A stretch of 64,000 nt of DNA, from NCBI RefSeq assembly GCF_042659465.1, contig NZ_JBHSSW010000066.1:681094-745093 (forward strand). The letters run 5' to 3'. A program made the position numbers and the translations under genes. The number at the start of each line of letters is the position of its first letter. Position 1 is the first letter of the stretch. This DNA is from Ponticaulis profundi. GTDB taxonomy: Bacteria > Pseudomonadota > Alphaproteobacteria > Caulobacterales > Hyphomonadaceae. This document shows, in pieces, positions 1-8,215 of the stretch. The notes under the pieces were generated by a model, which saw only the letters and a list, made by a program, of their open reading frames with translations, was not told the origin of the DNA and did not search any database.

Positions 1-15
1 TTTTCTTTTGGCCAT
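1..15 (-). CDS. Possible start of a gene running off the left edge
   Basis: Reading the minus strand, an ATG at 15-13 is followed by codons for Ala-Lys-Arg-Lys before the window ends, and a strong GGGAGGAA ribosome binding site lies nine bases upstream. Only five codons are visible, so no function can be given. The call rests on the ribosome binding site and start alone. The binding site lies in the arm of the hairpin at 25-48. Confidence 0.4.
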
Positions 16-24
16 AAACAATTC

Positions 25-48
25 CTCCCGGTCATGACTGACCGGGAG
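25..48 (-). promoter_or_regulatory. Perfect 10-bp hairpin overlapping a ribosome binding site
   Basis: CTCCCGGTCA and TGACCGGGAG pair perfectly around a four-base loop. On the minus strand the 3' arm contains most of the GGGAGGAA binding site that would serve the ATG at position 15. There is no T-run after it on either strand, so it is a poor intrinsic terminator. It could block translation of the downstream gene or protect the 3' end of the glycine-zipper mRNA. Confidence 0.4.
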
Positions 49-98
49 TGAAGCTGACTCTCCTTGGGGAAATCAAGTCCCGATAGGAAACTATAATC

Positions 99-1076
99 TT
101 AGTATGCGCGAGCGTACTGATAGCATTGGATAGAACGGTTGCCTGCATAGGCGCCGGCAGCACCACCAACGATTGCGCCCACAACCGCATTGCGGCCGTC
201 ATCGCCGCCTGCAAGCGTACCGAGTCCGGCACCTGCAACCGCCCCAAGTCCGCCGCTGGCGAGGGTTCGATTGCGACGCGCTTGTTCACAAGCCGCATAT
301 GACGAGTATTGTGCCCGGCCATCATAAGTCCATGTCTCAACAGCTGGCTGCGGTGCATAGCCATAGTTCGAACCAGAACTGCGATAGTAGGTTTGCGAAT
401 TCGAATTATAACTCGGTTGCGCCGAATAATATCGTTGAGAAGAATAGCTCGGCTGAGACGTTGTATAGCTGCGCGTAACCGTGCGCGTGCCAGAAGAATA
501 TCCTGGCTGGCTGTAGGTATAACGCGGCTGAGAATAACCGTTGCTGTAAGTCTGCTGGTAGGCGCGATCATAACCGTAAGACGAACCATAGCTTGGCTGC
601 GTGGTGGTGTATGTGCGGGTCACGGTTGACGATGAACCATACCCGGTGCGTGGCGAATAGGTGTACCCAGATTGCGGGTACGTCGAATAAGTCGAACCGC
701 CATAGTTTGAGCCGGTATTGTAATAGCCCTGCTGGTTATACGAATAGTCTGGCTGCGCGCCATAAGATTGGTAGCTAACCTGTTCGCAGCGCGTCCGGTT
801 ATTCCCGATCGCACCACCTGCCAGCGCGCCAATACCGGCACCAACGAGTGCGTTACGCGTATCATTACCTCCAGCGAGTGCGCCAAGGCCAGCACCAACT
901 GCGCCGCCAACAGCTGCACCACCAATGGTGTTCGTGCGACGTGCCTGCTCACACGATTCGTAAGAACCGTACGCAGATGCACCATCATAGCTCCAATAGC
1001 TGGATTGAGCCGCTGCCATCGGGGCCGTCAGAGCGATCCCCGCAACCGATAAAAGAAAAGCACCCGTTTTAAGCAT
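99..1076 (-). CDS. Secreted double glycine-zipper protein with Tyr/Ser-rich centre
   Basis: The 325-residue product begins with a signal peptide (about residues 1-23, ending AMAAAQ). Two similar modules follow, at about 27-97 and 248-318. Each starts with a W-[ST]-Y-D-G segment, has a Cys-Glu-Gln-Ala-Arg-Arg motif, a glycine-zipper stretch rich in GxxxG, and ends at a second Cys (C42/C97 and C263/C318). Between them, about residues 100-247 are low-complexity sequence made almost only of Tyr, Ser, Gln, Gly, Thr and Pro, with a repeated TVTR[TS]YTT[TS]QPSY unit. The start at 1076 is chosen because AGGAG sits nine bases upstream and the signal peptide begins there; the longer frame to 1175 has neither. 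Glycine-zipper proteins are usually envelope proteins, so an outer-membrane or surface role is likely, but the exact function is unknown. Confidence 0.8.
   Translation of the reverse strand: MLKTGAFLLSVAGIALTAPMAAAQSSYWSYDGASAYGSYESCEQARRTNTIGGAAVGGAVGAGLGALAGGNDTRNALVGAGIGALAGGAIGNNRTRCEQVSYQSYGAQPDYSYNQQGYYNTGSNYGGSTYSTYPQSGYTYSPRTGYGSSSTVTRTYTTTQPSYGSSYGYDRAYQQTYSNGYSQPRYTYSQPGYSSGTRTVTRSYTTSQPSYSSQRYYSAQPSYNSNSQTYYRSSGSNYGYAPQPAVETWTYDGRAQYSSYAACEQARRNRTLASGGLGAVAGAGLGTLAGGDDGRNAVVGAIVGGAAGAYAGNRSIQCYQYARAY
336..776 (-). repeat. Low-complexity Tyr/Ser/Gln/Gly coding repeat
   Basis: This part of the glycine-zipper gene encodes about 147 residues dominated by Tyr, Ser, Gln, Gly and Thr, with hardly any aliphatic residues. 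Two near-identical units (TVTRTYTTTQPSY and TVTRSYTTSQPSY) can be aligned, and SQP and SGY/GYxY steps recur, suggesting growth by short tandem duplication. Confidence 0.7.
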
Positions 1077-1119
1077 AGTATATTGCTCCTGTTTCCAGAC
1101 CCCATCATGATCTTGCGCA

Positions 1120-1150
1120 ATTGAACGTAAAATGAACGGTTTGATGTCAA
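1120..1150 (-). promoter_or_regulatory. Candidate promoter of the glycine-zipper gene
   Basis: On the minus strand a perfect TTGACA (1150-1145) lies about 70 bases upstream of the chosen start. The -10 partner is poor: TACGTT at 15 bases or CGTTCA at 17 bases. The -35 box is convincing, the -10 box is not. Confidence 0.35.
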
Positions 1151-1264
1151 ACAGGGTTCCCGGAAAACTTCTCATTTCGCCAAAGCGGAAAACCTTTGAT
1201 TAAGAAATGGTGTGGCCGTATTCTCTAAAATCTCTGGTCCCAGATAACATGAAAAACCCGGATC

Positions 1265-2185
1265 GTGCCTGATTTTCCTTCGCCAACTCTGATTGCTGCG
1301 CCGCTGTTTGTTCTCGCTATTGCCTGGGAATGGTGGGCCGTCGCAACCGGCCGCGCACGCGGAAAGTATGAATCGAAAGACGCCTTTGCGTCCATGGCGA
1401 TGGGCATCGGAAATGTCGTCGTCAACACGCTGAGCGCTACCGTCACCTTTCTGATGTTAGTGTTTTTCTGGCAGTTCCGGATCGCTGAGCTACCATTCAC
1501 CTGGTGGAGCGTTCTCATAGCCTTTTTGCTCTATGACTTCGTGTATTACTGGAAACACCGTTTTGCGCACCGAGTGCGCTGGTTCTGGATGGAACACGTC
1601 ACGCACCATTCAAGCCAGCACTACAATCTGACCACCGCCGTCCGCCAACCATGGTTCGGCCCGTTTACCGGATTGATCCTTCTTGGCGCCCCGCTCGTCA
1701 TCCTCGGATTTCATCCTGCCCTGCTCGCCCTCGTTGGCGGACTGAACCTCGTCTATCAGTTCTGGATCCATACCGAAGCGATTGATCGCCTGCCGCGCTG
1801 GGTCGAGTTCATCTTCAACACGCCGAGCCATCACCGGGTACACCATGCCACCCACCCGATGTATCTGGACCGAAACTATGCAGGCGTGTTCATCATCTGG
1901 GACCGACTTTTCGGCACCTTTACCGAAGAGACCGCGGACCTGCCTATGGAGTACGGTGTCGTCAAACCACTCGCCTCCTACAATCCCTTAATCGTAGCAT
2001 ATCATGAAGGCTGGGGGCTTGCCCGCGACTGCGTTAGCGATGGCCTACGTCCGCATATCTGGCTGGCGCGCGCGTCTCAGCCTCCCGGCTGGTCACCCGA
2101 TGGCAAGCACCAGCGAAGCGAGGATATTCGTCGCGCGTACGAAGGCAGCACCGCACCGAAGGATGAAACCGCGGAATCCGCCTGA
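1265..2185 (+). CDS. Sterol desaturase / fatty acid hydroxylase family protein
   Basis: An integral-membrane di-iron oxygenase of the sterol desaturase superfamily, 306 residues. The histidine clusters of the family are complete: H98 and H102 (HRFAH), H111/H114/H115 (HVTHH), H169, and H189-H194 (HHRVHH). Hydrophobic segments lie at about 8-25, 50-70, 80-95 and 135-165. The family puts hydroxyls or double bonds into lipids such as sterols, fatty acids, carotenoids and ether lipids; the substrate cannot be read here. It begins with GTG and no clear ribosome binding site is seen, so the start is uncertain. An acyl-CoA synthetase follows about 110 bases downstream on the same strand, which fits a lipid role. 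Confidence 0.8.
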   Translation: MPDFPSPTLIAAPLFVLAIAWEWWAVATGRARGKYESKDAFASMAMGIGNVVVNTLSATVTFLMLVFFWQFRIAELPFTWWSVLIAFLLYDFVYYWKHRFAHRVRWFWMEHVTHHSSQHYNLTTAVRQPWFGPFTGLILLGAPLVILGFHPALLALVGGLNLVYQFWIHTEAIDRLPRWVEFIFNTPSHHRVHHATHPMYLDRNYAGVFIIWDRLFGTFTEETADLPMEYGVVKPLASYNPLIVAYHEGWGLARDCVSDGLRPHIWLARASQPPGWSPDGKHQRSEDIRRAYEGSTAPKDETAESA

Positions 2186-2296
2186 AACGCCCCCTCCTTC
2201 CCTAGCGTCAGAGATAGACAGCCCGTACAGCTTCGCTATGTTCCGCCCTAGAAAGATATTGGCAGCGCAGCCAAAAAAAATCGAGGGAGAAAACAT

Positions 2297-3862
2297 ATGA
2301 GTCAGGCGCAAACTTTCCACCCATATATCCAGGCCGCGAAAACGCCGGATAAACCTGCTCTCATCATGGGTGGAAGTGGTGAAACCATCACCTTCAAGCA
2401 AATGGATGACCGTTCGAACCAGGGCGCTCAGCTGTTCCGGTCGCTCGGGCTAGAGAAAGGCGACACCATCGCAATCTTTCTCGACAACAATCCGCGTTAT
2501 TTTGAAATCGCTTGGGCTGCGCAACGCAGTGGTCTTTACTTCACCTGCATTTCCTCGCGTCTCACTGCGCCAGAAGTGAAATATATCGTCGAGGATTCCG
2601 GGTCCCAGATCCTTATCACCTGCCCTGCGCTTGCCGACGTTGCGAAAGAAGTGAAGGCAACGACAACTCTCGACAAATACTACAGCGTCTCTGGAAGCAT
2701 TGAAGGCTTTGAAGATTTCGAGGCTGATCGCAATGCTCAGCCAGCCGAGCGTGTTGCCGACGAGAGCTCCGGCGCAGATATGCTCTATTCCTCGGGAACA
2801 ACGGGACGTCCGAAAGGCATTCGTCCGACGCTTGATCCCGATATGCCGATTGATGTTGATACTGTGCTGCGCATGATCCTTGGCGGCGCAGGCGGCTTTA
2901 CAGAAGACTGCATCTATCTCTCACCAGCACCGCTTTATCACGCTGCACCACTGCGCTGGACAATGACCGCTATGGCAATCGGCGCCACCGTCATCGTGAT
3001 GGAAAAATTCGACCCTGAAACCTATCTTCAGTATGTCGAAAAATACAAAGTCACGCACTCGCAGCTCGTGCCGACTATGTTTGTCCGCATGCTGAAACTG
3101 CCAGAAGACGTTCGCAAAAAATACGACCTCTCAAGTCTGAAGTTTGCCGTTCACGCTGCAGCGCCTTGCCCGATCCCGGTCAAGGAACAGATGATTGAGT
3201 GGTGGGGGCCTATCATCCACGAATATTATGCTGGCTCTGAAGGCAATGGCCTCACATGGATCAATTCCGAAGACTGGCTCGGTCACAAGGGCAGCGTTGG
3301 TAAACCGCTTCATGGTGTGCCACATATCTGTGACGAAGAAGGCCATGAAGTTCCGGTGGGCGAAGCCGGCATGATCTACTTCTCGGACACGACGCCGCCC
3401 AATTATCACAATGATCCGGAAAAGTCGCAAAAGGCACGCCACCCATTCCATGACGACTGGTCTTCACTCGGCGATGTCGGCCGCATGGATGAAGACGGCT
3501 TCCTATACCTGACAGACCGCAAAGCCTTCATGATCATTTCCGGAGGCGTAAACATCTATCCGCAGGAAGCCGAGAACGTATTGATCACGCACGACAAGGT
3601 CGCAGACGTGGCGGTAATCGGTGTTCCGAACGAAGACTTTGGCGAAGAGGTCAAGGCGGTTGTTCAGGTCATGCCAGACGTCACACCGTCTGATGAGCTG
3701 GCTCAGGAACTCATCGACTTCTGTCACACGCACCTCTCGAAAATCAAATGCCCACGGACGGTCGACTTTGATCCAGAACTTCCGCGCCACCCGACTGGCA
3801 AACTTTACAAGCGTCTGATCCGGGATCGCTATTGGGGCAAAAAAGACAGCCGGATTGTCTGA
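2297..3862 (+). CDS. Acyl-CoA synthetase (AMP-forming, FadD-like)
   Basis: A 521-residue class I adenylate-forming enzyme that would join a carboxylic acid to CoA through an acyl-AMP. The phosphate-binding signature YSSGTTGRPKG is at residues 164-174. The middle motif YAGSEGNG, the hinge segment TDRKAFMIISGGVNIYPQE and the C-terminal PTGKLYKR lysine are all present, so the enzyme looks intact. The start has an AGGGAG binding site about eight bases upstream. Chain length is unknown, but the neighbourhood (sterol-desaturase-type oxygenase before, MaoC hydratase after) suggests lipid or fatty-acid catabolism. A terminator follows the stop. Confidence 0.85.
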   Translation: MSQAQTFHPYIQAAKTPDKPALIMGGSGETITFKQMDDRSNQGAQLFRSLGLEKGDTIAIFLDNNPRYFEIAWAAQRSGLYFTCISSRLTAPEVKYIVEDSGSQILITCPALADVAKEVKATTTLDKYYSVSGSIEGFEDFEADRNAQPAERVADESSGADMLYSSGTTGRPKGIRPTLDPDMPIDVDTVLRMILGGAGGFTEDCIYLSPAPLYHAAPLRWTMTAMAIGATVIVMEKFDPETYLQYVEKYKVTHSQLVPTMFVRMLKLPEDVRKKYDLSSLKFAVHAAAPCPIPVKEQMIEWWGPIIHEYYAGSEGNGLTWINSEDWLGHKGSVGKPLHGVPHICDEEGHEVPVGEAGMIYFSDTTPPNYHNDPEKSQKARHPFHDDWSSLGDVGRMDEDGFLYLTDRKAFMIISGGVNIYPQEAENVLITHDKVADVAVIGVPNEDFGEEVKAVVQVMPDVTPSDELAQELIDFCHTHLSKIKCPRTVDFDPELPRHPTGKLYKRLIRDRYWGKKDSRIV

Positions 3863-3883
3863 TTGAAAATGCTGACTAAAGTG

Positions 3884-3917
3884 CATCCCCGGACACCGCG
3901 TTCGGGGATGTGTTTTT
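3884..3917 (+). terminator. Intrinsic terminator after the acyl-CoA synthetase
   Basis: CATCCCCG (3884-3891) pairs with CGGGGATG (3903-3910), followed by TGTTTTTG. The 21-base gap after the stop codon and the T-run fit rho-independent termination. Confidence 0.75.
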
Positions 3918-4094
3918 GAGGGGAATATTCATCAGGCAGAGAATTGGGGCATCACGTCACGGATACCCGCGATACCATTGCGCCTGCTTTCCCTTGGGAA
4001 GTACAAAGGAATTGGTTGACCTCACACACTCCGCGAAAGAAACCTAAACGATACAAGAAGTCATAGTCTCGAAAAGAACTGAAAGGAAACGCTT

Positions 4095-4553
4095 ATGGCT
4101 AGCCCAAAAACCATCGCTTACGCCGAGATGGAATCCATGGTTGGTACCGAAGTTGGTGCCTCTGACTGGCACCTGATCGATCAGGATCGCGTCAACCTGT
4201 TTGCCGATGCAACCGGCGACCACCAGTGGATTCACGTGGATGTCGAAAAAGCGAAAGCTGCCATGGGCGGCACGATCGCGCACGGCTTCCTCACGCTATC
4301 TCTGCTACCAATGCTCGGTGCAGAAGTCGTACGCTTCTCTGGCGTCACACGCGCTTTGAACTATGGCTCGAACAAAGTCCGTTTCACCAACATGGTGCCT
4401 GTCGGTTCTAAAGTTCGCCTGAAGCAAAAATGCCTGTCCGTTGAGCCGAAAGCCGGCGGCAAGCAGATGATCATGGAATCAACGGTCGAAATCGAAGGCC
4501 AGGACCGTCCGGCTTTGGTCGCAGAATCCATTACGGTTCTGTACGGCGAGTAA
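4095..4553 (+). CDS. MaoC-family dehydratase ((R)-specific enoyl-CoA hydratase type)
   Basis: A 152-residue single hot-dog protein. FADATGDHQWIHVD at 36-49 matches the R-hydratase active-site motif, with D42 and H47 as the expected catalytic pair, followed by the GTIAHGFLTLSL segment typical of MaoC/NodN proteins. These enzymes hydrate trans-2-enoyl-CoA to (R)-3-hydroxyacyl-CoA. The start follows a GAAAGGAAACGC binding region. It is a single-gene unit: a terminator precedes it and a bidirectional terminator follows. Confidence 0.85.
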   Translation: MASPKTIAYAEMESMVGTEVGASDWHLIDQDRVNLFADATGDHQWIHVDVEKAKAAMGGTIAHGFLTLSLLPMLGAEVVRFSGVTRALNYGSNKVRFTNMVPVGSKVRLKQKCLSVEPKAGGKQMIMESTVEIEGQDRPALVAESITVLYGE

Positions 4554-4565
4554 GCCTTCCAACAG

Positions 4566-4593
4566 AAAAAGGCACCCAGTCGGGTGCCTTTTT
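4566..4593. terminator. Bidirectional intrinsic terminator
   Basis: GGCACCC (4571-4577) and GGGTGCC (4582-4588) pair around a four-base loop, flanked by five A on the left and five T on the right. It can end the MaoC gene on the plus strand and the converging lipoprotein gene on the minus strand. Confidence 0.85.
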
Positions 4594-4611
4594 AATACGC
4601 TGACCTGGTTC

Positions 4612-4815
4612 TTACTGGCCAGGATTTTCGATTTCGTCTTCTGCCTCTTCAGCAGCGTTGTCCATGTCTTCGCCAAGTTCTTCGGCAGAATCAGCGGTTT
4701 CATCAATCGTGTTATCGATTTGCTCGCCCATTTCTTCAGCTGGGCCATCATTTGTGTCGCAAGCAGCAACGGTCATCAGACCAACACCAGCAATCAGCAA
4801 CGTACGAATAAGCAT
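4612..4815 (-). CDS. Small acidic lipoprotein
   Basis: A 67-residue protein with a short hydrophobic signal ending in a lipobox (TVAAC), so the mature part would be lipid-anchored at the cysteine. The remainder is very acidic, with Glu/Asp at heptad-like spacing (EEMGEQIDNTIDET, EELGEDMDNAAEEAEDE), and would form an amphipathic helix. The start at 4815 is supported by GAGGAG at the right distance; the longer frame to 4851 is not. No family is recognised with confidence. It resembles small envelope-stress lipoproteins only in general layout. Confidence 0.7.
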   Translation of the reverse strand: MLIRTLLIAGVGLMTVAACDTNDGPAEEMGEQIDNTIDETADSAEELGEDMDNAAEEAEDEIENPGQ

Positions 4816-4898
4816 TGTTTTCTCCTCTGATATTCGAAGAGAGAAACGCAATGTTTCGAAACAGGTTCCATTTCGCCGTGCAGAAAAGTAAGCGCCCG

Positions 4899-6167
4899 CT
4901 ATCGTGTCAGGCGTAACTGCGAAATGTCAGCAGCAATCGCTTTGTAGACGGCCGTCAGTTCTTCACCGCTTGCCGCGTTGAAGGCGTGGGATGAACTGGT
5001 CGCACAGTAATTCAGAATGTTCTGGCCTTTCTTCGGCGCTTTGAACGCGACCGTATAGATCAGAATTTTCTTTTGTTTCATTGCGTCGCAATATTTCTGG
5101 GCGTGCTTGAAAGAATTGCCGCCTGACATATAAGCCTGATTGAACTCGCCATCCGTCATCAGGATTGCGATCTTCCGTCCATTCGTCGTTTCATATCCCA
5201 ACGGTTCTGCAGATGTCGGCCAGATCGATTTCCATTCCGGTGACAGCAAATACCATGACCATACGATGCCAAGATGCCCGGCTGTATTGCCATTTGTCGG
5301 CAGGCTATTGATACGGTCGATAACGTCAGACTCGGTCGGGGTAAGAGGAAGCAAGGTCGCCGAATTGCAGCTATTCGTCTTATATGCGATCCACGACGTC
5401 GAGCCTGGCGCATCATCTGTATATTTCTGTGATCCTTCGCGGCCAGTCACACAGGTTGAGGTGACCTGAGTGTACCGGTTACAGCGCCCATACGAGTCAG
5501 TCCCCGTGCAGCGTGTCTGATTGGGCTCTTCATTCGTGACTTTTTCAAAATATTCCGTGCCGACATTTACCGACGTCGCATAGGTGGAAACACCGATACG
5601 AACATTGCCGGTTTTGTTGGAATCGGTATCGAAAATTGTTGTGACCGCCTCCTGAGCAGCTGATTTCAAATCCGTCATCCGATTGTCGTTGCCCATCGAA
5701 CCAGATGTATCGAACATGAAAACAACATCCAGTTTGCCGATGCCGAAATAGCTGTCAGCTTCGCGCTCGAATTCAAATTCGCTCAGACCAACAAGGCCCG
5801 CCAGAACCGTTGGGTGTTTGCAGGAAACCGTGGCTTTCACCTGCTGCGCTGTCGGCGTAATTTCCAGAACCGGATTGTCGCATTCAGATACGGCCGCATT
5901 GCCAGTCAAACCTGTTTTGAAAAACAGGTTCGCCTCTTCGGTCACTGTCGTTGTATCATTGTCGTCCTGCAAAGCACGTGCAGCAGCCAGCACAGCGCCG
6001 TCCAAAGCGACCTGCACTTGTCGACTTGCGCCTTCGACGCGGGAAAAGTCGATCGCGAATCCGATCGCAATACAAAGCGGCACAAGGATCAGCGACAACA
6101 TCACTGCAACATTGCCACGTGTGTCATTGATATAGACAGTCATGCCCGAAATCAGCTTTCGAACCAT
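4899..6167 (-). CDS. TadG-like von Willebrand factor A protein (copy 1)
   Basis: A 422-residue protein with an N-terminal TadE/TadG-type membrane segment (about 19-42, followed by VALDGAVLAAARAL) and a von Willebrand A domain from about 146 to the end. The metal-binding DTSGS motif is at 153-157, with a further MTDGEFN strand motif. Several cysteines in the middle suggest disulfides in the periplasm. TadG proteins belong to Tad/Flp pilus systems and are thought to anchor or organise the fibre. Start: ATG at 6167, eight bases after AGGTGG, preferred to the GTG at 6179. It is paralogous along its whole length to the gene at 6762, with the tmRNA gene between them. No other tad genes are in the window. 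Confidence 0.85.
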   Translation of the reverse strand: MVRKLISGMTVYINDTRGNVAVMLSLILVPLCIAIGFAIDFSRVEGASRQVQVALDGAVLAAARALQDDNDTTTVTEEANLFFKTGLTGNAAVSECDNPVLEITPTAQQVKATVSCKHPTVLAGLVGLSEFEFEREADSYFGIGKLDVVFMFDTSGSMGNDNRMTDLKSAAQEAVTTIFDTDSNKTGNVRIGVSTYATSVNVGTEYFEKVTNEEPNQTRCTGTDSYGRCNRYTQVTSTCVTGREGSQKYTDDAPGSTSWIAYKTNSCNSATLLPLTPTESDVIDRINSLPTNGNTAGHLGIVWSWYLLSPEWKSIWPTSAEPLGYETTNGRKIAILMTDGEFNQAYMSGGNSFKHAQKYCDAMKQKKILIYTVAFKAPKKGQNILNYCATSSSHAFNAASGEELTAVYKAIAADISQLRLTR

Positions 6168-6334
6168 AGCGCATTCCACCTACAGGAGTTTCCCTGTCAG
6201 AAAATAGCACTGAAAGGCGCAAAAAAGCATGAAAGTATTCGGTGAAATCGCACGCGTCTGACTGCGCAGAGCGCCTGAAATTCGTTCGATTCGCTAACCT
6301 GAGCGGGGCATCACATTAAGATTTAAGAGAAAGT

Positions 6335-6650
6335 GGAGGCTTCTGTTGCCAGGCGCCTCCGGGCCCCGCCTAGACGAGCTAAACCATCTAGGAGTTTAAG
6401 CGGTTAGTTTCCGCACAGCGTTACGCTGCGAGGAGTTCACCTTCAGCAAAGTTGTCGTTAGCAACTATTTGCAAGTTGAGCTTCTGACGGAGCTCATCCG
6501 GGCGAAGGCAACACCTTTACACGTCCGTCGATCCTATTTCGGCCCCTCACCATCCGGCTAACGACCGGGGAAATCTGGTGGAGCCGCCGGGTACCGCCCC
6601 CGGGTCCGAACCGCTTATTACGCGCGCGTTTATCGCCATAGTTCCGAAGA
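6335..6650 (-). ncRNA. ssrA: Transfer-messenger RNA, circularly permuted two-piece form
   Basis: Read on the minus strand, the acceptor piece comes first. It has a T-stem CCGGG/CCCGG with a degenerate seven-base loop, then CGGCTCC, then A and CCA ending at 6576. An intervening segment of about 29 bases (6575-6547) follows, then the coding piece starting at 6546 with GGGGCCGAAATAGGATCGACGG. GGGGCCG pairs with CGGCTCC to give a seven-bp acceptor stem with a G-U wobble at the third pair, the alanine identity element. The tag reading frame is at 6462-6421. A GGAGGC/GCCTCC hairpin (6335-6360) lies near the 3' end. Permuted two-piece tmRNA is characteristic of alphaproteobacteria. The outer ends are approximate, as is the start of the acceptor piece. 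Confidence 0.93.
6421..6462 (-). other. tmRNA proteolysis-tag reading frame
   Basis: Within ssrA, codons from GCT at 6462 to the TAA at 6423-6421 encode ANDNFAEGELLAA. Together with the alanine carried by the RNA itself this gives a 14-residue tag starting AAND and ending LAA, the shape recognised by ClpXP and its adaptor in this class. Confidence 0.92.
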
Positions 6651-6761
6651 ACAGCATCTATATAGGGATAGAATCTGAACGATGGAAGAACGAGTTTGAA
6701 AACTCTCATCGCAAACAAGCCGAATTCAGAGCACTCACTTGCGCACCAGGACGGCTGTAGC

Positions 6762-8045
6762 CTATTTCGACAATCTCAGATCAGAAATGGTTGTTGCGAT
6801 CTTCTGATACGCATCTGCAAGCTGCTCCCCATTGGACGCTTTGAACGCGTACTCGTCAGAACTTGCACAATAGGAAAGGATTTCTTCGCCCTTTTTCGGA
6901 GCTCGGAACGCGACCGTGTAAATCAGAATATCTTCGGCCTTCATTGCGTCGCAGAATTTCTCAGCATGATCGAATGAGCCACCACCTGACATGTAGTCGA
7001 GGTTGAACTCACCATCCGTCATCAGGATTGCAACTTTGGACGTGTCATCGTCATCATAACCGCGCGGCTTCGCCGACGAAGGCCAGATGGAGGACCATTT
7101 TGGTGAGATCAGATACCAAGACCATGCAATGCCCAGATGACCCGCTGTCGAACCGCTAGTCGGCAAGGTTTCGATCGCGGAAATCACGCGTCCCTGAATA
7201 TGGGTTAGCGGCGTGATGGTCGCTGAGTTGCAGCTTGTTGTGTCATACTCGATCCAGGAATTTGCGCCTGGCGCTGCGTCCGTATATTTCTGGCTGCCTT
7301 CACGACCTGTTACGCATGTGGATGTCACCTGTCGGTACCAGGCACAGTAATACTGATTGCTGTAGCCTCGACGGCGCCATTCCCCACATTCGGTCTTGTT
7401 CGGCTCTTCATTCGTCACGGCTTCAAAGTACTCTTCACCGACATTCACAGCCGTCGCATAGGTTGAAACGGCAATCCGAACGTCGTCAGGTTCTTCCACC
7501 TTACTTTTGAAAATGGTCTGCACAGCATCTTTGGCAGCTGCTTTCAGATCCGTCATCCGGCCCTGATTGCCCATAGAGCCAGAGGTATCGAACATGAAGA
7601 CGACATCGAGCTTGCCGACACCATAATCCGTTTCAGCAGTCCGTTTGAAATCAAGCTCACCAATGCCGACCAGACCCGCAAGCGTCGTATTCTGCCGACA
7701 ATTGACCTCTGCGAGCACCTGACTGTTCTTTCGATCGATTGAAAGAGACAAACCACCACAATCCGCGGAGAGATTGTTCGCGCTTACCGTCGAGTCAAAA
7801 TATTTCTGTGCGACGGTTCCGATATCATCGTCTTTTGCATTTTCCTGCAATTCTCGCGCAGCCGCTAGAACGGCGCCATCCAACGCATATTGGACGTGTG
7901 CAGATGAGCTCTCAGTACGGGAAAAGTCCATCGCGATACCTACCACGACAAGCATGGGAATCAGCGTCAGCGCGAACGTAACCGTGATATTGGCTCGCTT
8001 GTTCTCAATGAATCCCGTAAGGTGATGCTTCATGCCATTCAGCAT
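6762..8045 (-). CDS. TadG-like von Willebrand factor A protein (copy 2)
   Basis: A 427-residue paralogue of the protein at 4899. It has the same N-terminal membrane anchor (about 20-42) with ALDGAVLAAARELQ, the same DTSGSMGN metal site at 153-160 and the same MTDGEFN and VAFRAPKKGE segments near the end. The middle differs by an insertion around the WRRRGYSNQYYCAWYRQ segment, adding cysteine and aromatic residues. The start at 8045 has AAGAGA upstream; an ATG at 8033 is the alternative. The two copies probably arose by tandem duplication around ssrA and may be specialised surface or pilus-linked proteins. Confidence 0.85.
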   Translation of the reverse strand: MLNGMKHHLTGFIENKRANITVTFALTLIPMLVVVGIAMDFSRTESSSAHVQYALDGAVLAAARELQENAKDDDIGTVAQKYFDSTVSANNLSADCGGLSLSIDRKNSQVLAEVNCRQNTTLAGLVGIGELDFKRTAETDYGVGKLDVVFMFDTSGSMGNQGRMTDLKAAAKDAVQTIFKSKVEEPDDVRIAVSTYATAVNVGEEYFEAVTNEEPNKTECGEWRRRGYSNQYYCAWYRQVTSTCVTGREGSQKYTDAAPGANSWIEYDTTSCNSATITPLTHIQGRVISAIETLPTSGSTAGHLGIAWSWYLISPKWSSIWPSSAKPRGYDDDDTSKVAILMTDGEFNLDYMSGGGSFDHAEKFCDAMKAEDILIYTVAFRAPKKGEEILSYCASSDEYAFKASNGEQLADAYQKIATTISDLRLSK

Positions 8046-8215
8046 TCAGATATCTCTTTGTCCCGCCTCATTACCGTCAATTGCTAACAGGAATCTCCTG
8101 TGTTCAGGTAAAATCAGCGCTTCAAATGAGACGGCGAATGTTGACCCTTCGCTAACCATGAAAGATGCTTTCTGCCGTCTGACACCCGTCTTGGCAGGAC
8201 CTCAGGAACCCGAAA

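Noticed and set aside
4016..4045. Promoter before the MaoC gene (TTGACC and AAACCT, 18 bases apart)
   Set aside because: The -10 is too poor to list.
6494..6760. Frames of 60-74 residues across the ssrA region
   Set aside because: They are explained by the tmRNA gene; no binding sites.
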